From Methylococcaceae bacterium (GTDB taxonomy: Bacteria > Pseudomonadota > Gammaproteobacteria > Methylococcales > Methylomonadaceae), in the NCBI GenBank assembly GCA_013140465.1, contig JABFST010000108.1, positions 1 to 5,953 of the forward strand: a stretch of 5,953 bases of DNA. The letters run 5' to 3'. The notes under the pieces are model-generated. The model had not been told where the DNA came from. It made no database searches and saw only the letters and a program-made list of their open reading frames with translations. Made by a program: the position numbers and the translations under genes. This document shows, in pieces, positions 1 through 5,128 of this stretch; positions within the stretch are counted from its first letter, which is position 1; every line of letters begins with the position of its first letter.

Positions 1-837
1 CTGATGGATGTGCTGACGGTACCTGGGCCGGATTGTTATTATCGGGAAGAAGGCGAATCGTGGGCGGATTACTCGACGCGCCGTTTTGCGTTAATGGAAC
101 AAACCCTCGCCGAACACGCCGAGAGCGTGTGTGCGGTCATTATCGAGCCTTTGGTGCAATGTGCGGGTAATATGCGCATGTACGACCAGGTGTATTTAAG
201 CTTGTTGCGGGCGGCTTGCGATAAATACCAAGTGCATTTGATCGCCGATGAGATTGCCGTCGGTTTTGGGCGTACAGGCACGTTGTTTGCCTGTGAACAA
301 GCGGCGGTCAGCCCGGATTTTATGTGTTTGTCTAAAGGGCTGACGGGCGGTTATTTGCCGTTGGCGGCGGTGTTGACCACTACCCGCGTGTATCAGGCGT
401 TTTATGATGATTACCAAAAACTGACGGCGTTTTTGCATTCGCACAGTTATACCGGCAATGCTTTGGCGTGTCGGGCAGGGTTGGCGACGCTGGCGATTTT
501 CCAGCAACAGCCCGTGTTGGCAAATAACCGCCGTTTAGCGGCTTGGTTGACGGCGGCAACGGCGCGGTTTATCGACCACCCGAATGTGGCGGAAGTACGC
601 CAAACAGGGTTGATTGTGGCGATAGAGCTGGTTAAGGACAAGCGCAGCCGCACGCCGTATCCTTGGCAAGAACGCCGTGGCCTGAAAGTCTATCAATATG
701 CGTTGGCTAAAGGTGTATTATTGCGGCCTTTAGGCAATGTGATTTATTTTATTCCGCCTTATATACTCACCGAGGACGAGCTTGCGCTCATCACCCAGGT
801 GGCGTGGGATGGCATACAGTGGGCGGTCAAAGATTAG
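1..837 (+). CDS. bioA: Adenosylmethionine-8-amino-7-oxononanoate aminotransferase, 5'-truncated by window edge
   Basis: PLP-dependent class III aminotransferase that makes 7,8-diaminopelargonic acid from KAPA, using S-adenosylmethionine as amino donor, in cytoplasmic biotin synthesis. The reading frame is open through the first base (CTG precedes the ATG at 4), so the true start lies upstream; by comparison with E. coli BioA (about 430 residues, catalytic Lys274) roughly 160 N-terminal residues are missing. Counting from the ATG at 4, the cofactor region shows HLIADEIAVGFGRTG (residues 78-92; Asp82 should bind the PLP pyridine nitrogen), then MCLSKGLTGG with the Schiff-base Lys111, then HSHSYTGNALAC (around 145-157), typical of BioA rather than other class III transaminases. 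The C-terminus is complete. The stop TAG directly abuts the rsmE ATG, so the two are probably co-transcribed and translationally coupled. The bioA-rsmE order is also known in Pseudomonas. Confidence 0.93.
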   Translation: MMDVLTVPGPDCYYREEGESWADYSTRRFALMEQTLAEHAESVCAVIIEPLVQCAGNMRMYDQVYLSLLRAACDKYQVHLIADEIAVGFGRTGTLFACEQAAVSPDFMCLSKGLTGGYLPLAAVLTTTRVYQAFYDDYQKLTAFLHSHSYTGNALACRAGLATLAIFQQQPVLANNRRLAAWLTAATARFIDHPNVAEVRQTGLIVAIELVKDKRSRTPYPWQERRGLKVYQYALAKGVLLRPLGNVIYFIPPYILTEDELALITQVAWDGIQWAVKD

Positions 838-1575
838 ATGCGGGTTTCCAGATTATATACGCCGATGCCGTTGGTTATCGGCACAGCCACCGAGTTGGAC
901 GACGACAACGGGCATTATGTGCGCACGGTGTTGCGCTTAAAAAAAGACGCGGCGATTATTTTATTCAACGGCACGGGCGGTGAGTATATGGCGCGGGTCG
1001 CCGAAGTCAGCCGTAAAACCGTGCGCATAGACGTGCAAGCTTGGCAAGACCGCAGTGTCGAATCGCCATTGGCAGTCACTTTGGGCTTGGGCATTGCGCG
1101 TGGCGACCGTATGGATTTGACTGTGCAAAAAGCCGTCGAATTAGGCGTAAACCATATCACACCTGTGCTGACCGAACGCTGTGTGGTGCAGTTTAAGGGC
1201 GAAACAAAACCCCAACGTTGGCAGCATTGGCAAAAAATTATCCAACACGCGGCAGAACAAAGCGGGCGTACTTGTTTGCCAGCACTCGCCGACATTACCG
1301 CCTTGGCACAATGGCTGCCCGCGCAGCAAGGTTTGCGGGTGTTTTTAGACCCTTACGCCAGCACCAGTTTGGCAGATTTGCGCCCCGATAGCCCGCAAGT
1401 CACTTTATTGACCGGCCCGGAAGGCGGTTTTTCTGGTATCGAGCGCGAGTTGGCGGTCGCAGCCGGGTTTGTTGCCGTGCGTTTGGGCAGCCGGGTTTTG
1501 CGCACCGAAACCGCGTCGTTGGCAGCCTTGTCTGCGGTACAAATGTTGTGGGGGGATTTTGCGTCGCGTGCTTAA
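838..1575 (+). CDS. rsmE: 16S rRNA (uracil-1498-N3)-methyltransferase
   Basis: SPOUT-class, SAM-dependent methyltransferase that makes m3U1498 in helix 44 of 16S rRNA in the cytoplasm. The 245-residue product matches the family length (about 243 in E. coli). It begins MRVSRLY, the usual RsmE opening, followed by the N-terminal PUA-like RNA-binding domain (about residues 1-70). The C-terminal trefoil-knot domain has the family signatures: GIARGDRMDLTVQKAVELGV in the middle, TGPEGGFSGIE, and near the end LGSRVLRTETASLAALS, which forms the SAM-binding knot. The ATG at 838 follows the bioA stop with no gap. Only a weak purine stretch (GTGGGCGG, about 20 bases upstream) could serve as ribosome binding site, so reinitiation from bioA is likely. 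The last 8 bases overlap the proposed start of the next gene. Confidence 0.95.
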   Translation: MRVSRLYTPMPLVIGTATELDDDNGHYVRTVLRLKKDAAIILFNGTGGEYMARVAEVSRKTVRIDVQAWQDRSVESPLAVTLGLGIARGDRMDLTVQKAVELGVNHITPVLTERCVVQFKGETKPQRWQHWQKIIQHAAEQSGRTCLPALADITALAQWLPAQQGLRVFLDPYASTSLADLRPDSPQVTLLTGPEGGFSGIERELAVAAGFVAVRLGSRVLRTETASLAALSAVQMLWGDFASRA

Positions 1576-2461
1576 CAAACAGGTCTTATGGTGGCCTTGG
1601 TACAGTGTGGTGCCTTTGTTGGTGTTGCTGGCGGCGATTGCCTTGGCGTGCGTGGTCGGTTATTTTGTGGTGCTAGGTTTTGGCGAATTTGCCCCGTTTC
1701 GGAAAATCATCAGTAAATCGACACAGGTGTTTTTGGTGCTGAGTATTTTTCCGGCGATGGCTTGGTTAAAAATGACCAAAGCCGAACTGGGCTTTGCCCC
1801 GAGTAAGGTGTTTTTTAAGCAATTGCTGCAAGGCTTAGGTTTGGGCTTGCTGACCTTGCTGCCTATTTTTATCCTGCAATACGCACTGGGCATTAATGTG
1901 TTTGATGAGTCGCGGGTATGGTCGCCCGGCATTGTCGCCAGAAGTATGGCAGTCACTTTAGGCGTGGCGGTGCTGATTTCGGTGATTGAAGAGCCGTTGT
2001 TTCGCGGCATTTTACTGATGGGGCTAGCGAAAAAAATGCCTGTGTTGGCGGCGATTATCGTCAGCGCAACGTATTATGCCGCGCTGCATTTTTTAAATGC
2101 GAAAAGTTTGGTGGCTCCCGACAACCTGCAATGGTATAGCGGTTTTGGCTTGTTGCAAGAAGCGGCGGGCAATTTGTTAAACCCTGAAATACGCCCGGCA
2201 TTCTACGCCTTGTTGATGGTCGGGGTGTTTTTGGGGGTGGTGCGCAGCCAACAACCCGCCAGCTTGGGCTTGTGCATCGGTTGCCATAGTGCGTGGGTGT
2301 GGCAAATCAAAATGAGCAAACAGCTGTTTAACACCGATTACAGTTCTGAATATTTGTTTTTGGTCAGCAGTTACGATGGCGTTATCGGCCCGTTAGTGAC
2401 GGCTTGGCTGCTGTTGGCGGTGCTGGTGTTGGCGGCTTATCGGCGGTTTTGGCTGCGCTAA
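1568..2461 (+). CDS. CPBP-family intramembrane glutamic endopeptidase (Rce1/CAAX-protease-like)
   Basis: Polytopic inner-membrane protein with the three motifs of the CPBP (ABI, Rce1-like) family. With the GTG start it has 297 residues. The motifs are EEPLFRG (EExxxR; Glu141, Glu142, Arg146), YYAALHF with His174 in the next helix, and LGLCIGCHSAW with His240. Hydrophobic segments occur near residues 14-38, 53-66, 85-108, 125-140, 157-175, 212-225 and 275-291. An ATG at 1469 is open in this frame, but it would overlap rsmE by over 100 bases and yields a Cys/Arg-rich N-terminus unlike the family. GTG at 1568 follows a GGGGGGA run (1550-1556) by 11 bases and overlaps rsmE by 8. TTG at 1559 is possible but too close to that run. 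Bacterial members act in prenyl-protein-like processing, bacteriocin self-immunity or signalling; the substrate here is unknown, and the housekeeping context gives no hint of bacteriocin. Confidence 0.85.
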   Translation: MLNKQVLWWPWYSVVPLLVLLAAIALACVVGYFVVLGFGEFAPFRKIISKSTQVFLVLSIFPAMAWLKMTKAELGFAPSKVFFKQLLQGLGLGLLTLLPIFILQYALGINVFDESRVWSPGIVARSMAVTLGVAVLISVIEEPLFRGILLMGLAKKMPVLAAIIVSATYYAALHFLNAKSLVAPDNLQWYSGFGLLQEAAGNLLNPEIRPAFYALLMVGVFLGVVRSQQPASLGLCIGCHSAWVWQIKMSKQLFNTDYSSEYLFLVSSYDGVIGPLVTAWLLLAVLVLAAYRRFWLR

Positions 2462-2487
2462 CGGCGGTGGGTGTTTTTGATGGGCAT

Positions 2488-2520
2488 AAAAAAACCTCGT
2501 CATTTGAATGGCGAGGCTTT
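2488..2520. terminator. Bidirectional intrinsic terminator between convergent genes
   Basis: CCTCGTCATT (2495-2504) pairs with AATGGCGAGG (2507-2516), with one G-U wobble; the innermost pair probably opens to give a four-base loop. Seven A residues (2488-2494) precede it, giving a U7 tract when read leftward, so it is a strong terminator for the minus-strand gene ending at 2624. Read rightward the hairpin is followed only by CTTTCT, a weaker tail for the bioA-rsmE-CPBP run. Confidence 0.85.
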
Positions 2521-2623
2521 CTACTCCAGATCTGACATAACAAACAGTGGTCGTACGTTAAATAATCGCTGTGTTTTAGTCGCGCAGATTAGGATCGCTT
2601 TAAAGTTGTAGCGTGGCGGCGTT

Positions 2624-3010
2624 TTATAAAATGTCTTTCAGAGCCAAGAAGCCTTTTTGGGCGTCTCTTAATTCTTGTTCAGCTTCTTGAATGGCGCCTT
2701 CTTTCAAGTGTGTACGCGCTGATTTCAGTTTGTTGTTTACTTTTGAGCGGGCTGCAAACACTTTGTCGCTAGCATTCACTTCTTTGCTGGCATCTAAGGC
2801 ATCTTTAACTAAGCCTGAAACTGTTTCGGGTTCGCCACCTTTAGTTAAGGCATCAATGGCAACACCTACTTTAGCAGCTACCATATCAATCGCATCGGCT
2901 GGTGCGTAAGTAATACGGCCCGCGTCGCCTTCAGCCATTGCTGAAGTTGAAACTGCGCCTAAAGAAGCGGCAACACATAAAGCGAGTGCGATTTTTTTTA
3001 AGGTTTTCAT
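2624..3010 (-). CDS. Small exported helix-rich protein, paralogue 1 (function unknown)
   Basis: A 128-residue protein that I cannot assign to a named family. A Sec signal peptide is clear: MKTLKKIA, a hydrophobic core to about residue 20, then STSAMA with cleavage after Ala26, leaving about 102 periplasmic residues. The mature part is rich in Ala, Lys, Glu and Asp, has no Cys, and reads as several amphipathic helices, suggesting a small helical bundle. It is colinear with the product of 3265-3660: KGG at 57-59 and KE at 76-77 in both, then KVNNKLKSAR here against KLNDKITQAR there, and a similar last helix. The start at 3010 has a good ribosome binding site (TGAGGA, complement of 3020-3025). 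It has its own promoter and a downstream terminator, implying a separate, probably abundant transcript. A SmbP-like small metal-binding bundle is conceivable, but the mature chain has only one His, at residue 101. Confidence 0.88.
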   Translation of the reverse strand: MKTLKKIALALCVAASLGAVSTSAMAEGDAGRITYAPADAIDMVAAKVGVAIDALTKGGEPETVSGLVKDALDASKEVNASDKVFAARSKVNNKLKSARTHLKEGAIQEAEQELRDAQKGFLALKDIL

Positions 3011-3060
3011 ATTTCTAAATCCTCAAGTTATTTTTATTGTTTAAGTGTGTTGGCAAGCCA

Positions 3061-3098
3061 CGCTTAATTGACGTGATTTACCAAAGTTAATTCTACCA
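3061..3098 (-). promoter_or_regulatory. Extended -10 promoter and leader block of paralogue 1
   Basis: On the minus strand TGGTAGAAT (complement of 3090-3098) matches an extended sigma70 -10 (TGnTATAAT) except for one base; no good -35 is visible, as is common with extended -10 promoters. Downstream lies CAATTAAGCG (complement of 3061-3070), identical to a block in the leader of the paralogue, followed in both by TTGCCAA. The predicted transcript has a leader of roughly 75 bases. Confidence 0.6.
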
Positions 3099-3119
3099 CA
3101 CAGAATTACCTTTTTATTA

Positions 3120-3129
3120 GTAGGCAGAT
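3120..3129. repeat. Direct repeat GTAGGCAGAT, copy 1
   Basis: Ten-base direct repeat whose second copy is at 3174-3183, 54 bases away (about five helical turns), upstream of the paralogue 1 promoter. It lies where an activator could bind, just upstream of the -35 region, but may be chance. Confidence 0.4.
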
Positions 3130-3173
3130 AAATTAATCCGTGTAGCAGCTTAGGATGACAAAATCGAGACTTT

Positions 3174-3183
3174 GTAGGCAGAT
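3174..3183. repeat. Direct repeat GTAGGCAGAT, copy 2
   Basis: Second exact copy of the ten-base repeat at 3120-3129. It lies between the paralogue 1 promoter and the terminator of paralogue 2. A related GTAGCAG is present between the two copies at about 3142. Confidence 0.4.
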
Positions 3184-3198
3184 TTTTTGTGATCCCAT

Positions 3199-3242
3199 AA
3201 AAAAAGCCACAAGCACCAAAAGGTGCTTGTGGCGATTTTTTT
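3199..3242. terminator. Strong bidirectional intrinsic terminator
   Basis: A perfect 12-bp stem, GCCACAAGCACC (3206-3217) with GGTGCTTGTGGC (3222-3233), has an AAAA loop. A7 (3199-3205) on one side and T7 (3236-3242) on the other give a U tract in both directions. It ends transcription of the minus-strand gene at 3265-3660 and isolates it from the next gene downstream. Confidence 0.95.
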
Positions 3243-3264
3243 GATTAACGATGCTGGGCGCAGA

Positions 3265-3660
3265 TTAATGGGCAGCGTCGTAAATTTTTCTCATGTCAGC
3301 ATAAATAACCAATGCAGCATTGACATTTTCCAACGCTTTAGCGTTATCGTTGTCTTCAAATGCTTTACGCGCTTGAGTGATTTTGTCGTTCAATTTTTGG
3401 CGTAAACGTTCAGTTTGCTCGTAACGGAATTCTTTTTGTGATTGACGTGCATTGCCTAATGCTTTTTGAATTTCTTCAGTTTGGCCGCCTTTTTCAAACA
3501 ATGATTTAGCTTGTTCCAATGCTGCCAGAGTGTTGTTTGCGGCAGTTTCTACAACCAAGTTTTTGTCTTTGTGTTCTTCAGCGGAATAAGCAACAGAAGA
3601 AACTGACAACATAGCTGCGGTCATTACGAAAGAAACTGCAATTTTTTTCAACAACTTCAT
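3265..3660 (-). CDS. Small exported helix-rich protein, paralogue 2 (function unknown)
   Basis: A 131-residue protein with a Sec signal peptide: MKLLKKIA, a hydrophobic stretch to about residue 20, and cleavage near SVAYSA (after residue 26 or 27). The mature chain of about 105 residues is highly charged (Lys, Glu, Arg, Asp, Gln), lacks Cys, and alternates Ala/Leu with charged residues as in amphipathic helices; candidate helices are about 36-57, 61-80, 82-102 and 105-127. It shares its layout with the protein at 2624-3010, including KGG at 57-59 and KE at 76-77, so the two arose by duplication, while most surface residues have diverged. The ribosome binding site GAGGA (complement of 3668-3672) lies 7 bases before the ATG. 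It has its own extended -10 promoter and a textbook terminator. No function is known to me; a periplasmic chaperone-like, stress or ligand-binding role is only a guess. Confidence 0.88.
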   Translation of the reverse strand: MKLLKKIAVSFVMTAAMLSVSSVAYSAEEHKDKNLVVETAANNTLAALEQAKSLFEKGGQTEEIQKALGNARQSQKEFRYEQTERLRQKLNDKITQARKAFEDNDNAKALENVNAALVIYADMRKIYDAAH

Positions 3661-3718
3661 ATTTTAATCCTCGGTGTGGTTGTGTTTAAATTTTCTGTAA
3701 TAAAAGAAATAGTTATTG

Positions 3719-3737
3719 GCAAATGCGAATCACTATC
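3719..3737 (-). promoter_or_regulatory. Fur-box-like site in leader of paralogue 2
   Basis: On the minus strand GATAGTGATTCGCATTTGC matches 13 of 19 positions of the E. coli Fur consensus GATAATGATAATCATTATC. It lies just downstream of the predicted transcription start, where repressor binding would block initiation. The site overlaps the last base of the CAATTAAGCG block. The leader of paralogue 1 lacks the equivalent stretch. This is a prediction from similarity only. Confidence 0.35.
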
Positions 3738-3757
3738 GCTTAATTGGTATTCTAGCA
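3737..3757 (-). promoter_or_regulatory. Extended -10 promoter and leader block of paralogue 2
   Basis: On the minus strand TGCTAGAAT (complement of 3749-3757) is an extended -10 element with the same TAGAAT hexamer as paralogue 1, preceded by CTG in both. CAATTAAGCG (complement of 3737-3746) follows within two bases. No convincing -35 at 17 bp is visible. The predicted leader is about 80 bases. Confidence 0.6.
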
Positions 3758-3838
3758 CAGTTTCTTGGCTAACGTAGACAAACTATAGTGGCTAAACTTA
3801 CTCGCCCAGTCAGCATAACCGTGTTTTTGGACTTGCCA

Positions 3839-3846
3839 AATAATTT
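3839..3846. repeat. Target-site duplication, left copy (AATAATTT)
   Basis: Eight-base AT-rich direct repeat flanking the inserted element at 3847-4021; it is identical to 4022-4029. Confidence 0.8.
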
Positions 3847-3869
3847 GGTTCTTCCCGATTTCGTGGGGT
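3847..3869 (+). repeat. Left terminal inverted repeat of the MITE
   Basis: A 23-base end starting GGTTCTTCCCG and ending GTGGGGT; it matches the inverted right end except at its third base (T here, C there). Confidence 0.88.
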
Positions 3870-3998
3870 AACCACTAGATATGGTTTTTTGTACCTCCCA
3901 ACAAAAATGCCAGGCTTACTTGCATTTTATGAAAATCAATGTGTTATGGGTTGCGGTCTTGCCATAGATGTACAACTCTAAAACTACACATAGATGAG

Positions 3999-4021
3999 AC
4001 CCCACGAAATCGGGAAGAGCC
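3999..4021 (-). repeat. Right terminal inverted repeat of the MITE
   Basis: Inverted copy of the left end; read inward on the minus strand it begins GGCTCTTCCCG. The GGCTCTT form is the commoner ISL3-type terminus. Confidence 0.88.
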
Positions 4022-4029
4022 AATAATTT
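4022..4029. repeat. Target-site duplication, right copy (AATAATTT)
   Basis: Identical to 3839-3846. Its last base (4029) is also the final base of the stop codon of the minus-strand SUMF-domain gene, so the element landed at the end of that gene without altering the protein. Confidence 0.8.
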
Positions 4030-4808
4030 TAGGGAATTTCTTTAAGCAAGCGGAAGCCAATGTCACCCGTGCGGCTAACGGGCAAGCCGCTGTAACGCAG
4101 GGATGAGCGCAAATTGACGGCTTTGCCAACCCAACTGCCGCCGCGATAAACGCGGTATTGCCCAGTCGGCGGGCCTTGCGGGTCTTGTTCGGGGCTGTTG
4201 TGGTAATAATCGGGATCGTACCAATCTTGCACCCATTCCCAAACGTTGCCGTGCATATCGTACAAACCCCACGGGTTGGGTTGTTTCTTGCCGACTTCAT
4301 GGCTGGCCCCGCCATAGCCTTCGTCACCAAACCACGCGTAATCAGTTAGGTTTTTGGGCTTGTCGCCAAAAGAATACAGCGTAGTCGTACCCGCCCTGGC
4401 AGCATATTCCCATTCGGCCTCGGTTGGCAAACGAAAACTGTTGCCGCCTTCTTTGGCGTTTAGGCGTTTGATAAATTCTTGCACATCAACCCAGCTGACC
4501 TTGTCCACGGGGCGGTACAGGGCTTTGTGCTTACTGGGGTTAGCCCCCATGACTTTTTCCCATTGTTCTTGGGTGACTTCCGTTTCCCCCAAATAAAACG
4601 GTTTGGACACACAAACGCGGTGTTGCGGCAGTTCCACCGGGCTGCTTTCTTTAAGTACAGTGTCGCGCCCCATCATAAAACAACCGGATTCAATTTTGAC
4701 AAAGCGGATGCCCGCAAACGCGTGGTATTCAACCGCGACCGCTGCCTCCAAAGGTAACAGGAATGCCGCCAAGGTAAAAACAACGGGGAATGTTTTGCTC
4801 ATTTTCAT
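4029..4808 (-). CDS. Exported SUMF1/FGE-fold protein lacking the catalytic cysteines
   Basis: A 259-residue protein with a signal peptide (hydrophobic stretch about 8-20, cleavage after AVA at residue 25) followed by one FGE-sulfatase (SUMF1) domain filling the rest. Family landmarks in order: FVKIESGCFMMGRD (36-49), FYLGETEVTQEQWEKVMG (71-88), PVDKVSWVDVQEFIKRLN (100-117), FRLPTEAEWEYAARAG (125-140), NPWGLYDMHGNVWEWVQDWY (178-197), YRGGSW (221-226) and DIGFRL (249-254). In formylglycine-generating enzymes two Cys follow RGGS at +6 and +11 from its Arg; here those positions are Gly228 and Leu233, so sulfatase activation is not expected. Apart from the signal peptide region the only Cys are 43 and 66, possibly a periplasmic disulfide. 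The start at 4808 has AAGGAG (complement of 4814-4819) five bases upstream; ATG at 4802 is less well placed. Function is unknown; related non-FGE members include PvdO, EgtB and gliding proteins. Confidence 0.9.
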   Translation of the reverse strand: MKMSKTFPVVFTLAAFLLPLEAAVAVEYHAFAGIRFVKIESGCFMMGRDTVLKESSPVELPQHRVCVSKPFYLGETEVTQEQWEKVMGANPSKHKALYRPVDKVSWVDVQEFIKRLNAKEGGNSFRLPTEAEWEYAARAGTTTLYSFGDKPKNLTDYAWFGDEGYGGASHEVGKKQPNPWGLYDMHGNVWEWVQDWYDPDYYHNSPEQDPQGPPTGQYRVYRGGSWVGKAVNLRSSLRYSGLPVSRTGDIGFRLLKEIP

Positions 4809-4872
4809 GACTACTCCTTCTTTTATTATTGTGTAGTGGGCGCGTGCAACAGCGCGCGTTTGGCATCTATAG

Positions 4873-4913
4873 AGCCCGAACCCTCTCTCAGGGTGAGGGC
4901 AGGGTGAGGGGCT
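4873..4913. repeat. REP-like GC-rich intergenic repeat with tandem AGGGTGAGGG
   Basis: AGGGTGAGGG occurs twice in tandem (4890-4899 and 4901-4910). The stretch can fold: AGCCC (4873-4877) pairs with GGGCT (4909-4913) and ACCCT (4880-4884) with AGGGT (4901-4905). The CCCTCACCC/CCCTCTC wording (minus strand) resembles dispersed intergenic repeats common in gammaproteobacteria. It may be one copy of a genome-wide family. Confidence 0.5.
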
Positions 4914-4994
4914 TTAATGTCGCTTTACTTCCTGAGTTCTCTAAATTTAGGTGTGTTCAAAAACCTCGTAACAACGACAGTGCGGTCTAGGCAA

Positions 4995-5013
4995 ACAAAT
5001 GATAAGCATTTGA
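4995..5013. promoter_or_regulatory. Fur-box-like palindrome upstream of the lipoprotein gene
   Basis: ACAAATGATAAGCATTTGA contains a perfect inverted repeat CAAATG-ATAAG-CATTTG (4996-5012) and matches 12 of 19 positions of the Fur consensus, with AATGATAA and CATT in register. It is about 116 bases before the lipoprotein start and 187 before the SUMF gene start. It could control either; it may also be another palindromic operator. Confidence 0.35.
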
Positions 5014-5128
5014 TAAATTTTAGCTTTGTGCTTAACTGCCTCGGTGTATAGCTACCTTAATTATTATATAGTGTTACACTGCTTAAACCGTTATTTTTCC
5101 CTTAGTCAGGACTCACACCTACACCACC

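Larger units (their letters stand above)
3847..4021. mobile_element. 175-bp MITE, probably ISL3-family derived
   Basis: The ends are 23-bp inverted repeats (3847-3869 and 3999-4021) identical at 22 of 23 positions. Reading inward they begin GGTTCTTCCCG and GGCTCTTCCCG, share CGATTTCGTGGGGT, and differ only at the third base. A perfect 8-bp direct repeat flanks them. Terminal GG(C/T)TCTT and 8-bp AT-rich target duplications are hallmarks of the ISL3 family. The 129-bp interior has no open frame long enough for a transposase and no part I recognise, so the element is non-autonomous and would need a related ISL3 transposase elsewhere in the genome. It lies between the SUMF-domain gene and the promoter of paralogue 2. 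Assignment to ISL3 rests on the end sequence and duplication length; another 8-bp family is possible. Confidence 0.8.
4809..5128. other. Divergent intergenic region (320 bp)
   Basis: It separates the minus-strand SUMF-domain gene from the plus-strand lipoprotein gene. Besides the SUMF ribosome binding site it holds a GC-rich stretch that can pair (GCGCG at 4840-4844 with CGCGC at 4853-4857), the repeat at 4873-4913, the palindrome at 4995-5013, and an AT-rich stretch TTATTATATAG followed by the short palindrome AGTGTTACACT (5070-5080). That stretch is a plausible but unproven promoter/operator for the lipoprotein gene. I found no convincing -35/-10 pair for either gene and no open frame that looks coding. 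Confidence 0.6.

Noticed and set aside
1469..1567. An upstream ATG at 1469 that would give the CPBP protease 33 more residues
   Set aside because: It would overlap rsmE by 107 bases and adds a Cys- and Arg-rich stretch that is simply rsmE read in another frame; the GTG at 1568 has a better placed purine-rich binding site.
3223..3405. A 60-codon plus-strand open frame across the terminator and the end of paralogue 2
   Set aside because: It begins inside the terminator stem and lies antisense to a well supported gene; there is no ribosome binding site or recognisable domain.
3870..3998. Possible transposase remnant inside the MITE
   Set aside because: Frames through the 129-bp interior are short and interrupted, and none resembles a transposase segment.
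3944..4330. A 128-codon minus-strand frame overlapping the SUMF gene and the MITE
   Set aside because: It is the SUMF gene read in another frame, and its end runs into the mobile element; the predicted peptide has no family features.
4809..4860. A possible -35 TTGCAC with a -10 AATAAT on the minus strand before the SUMF gene
   Set aside because: The spacing between the hexamers is about 13 bases, too short for a sigma70 promoter, and the -10 would almost touch the ribosome binding site.
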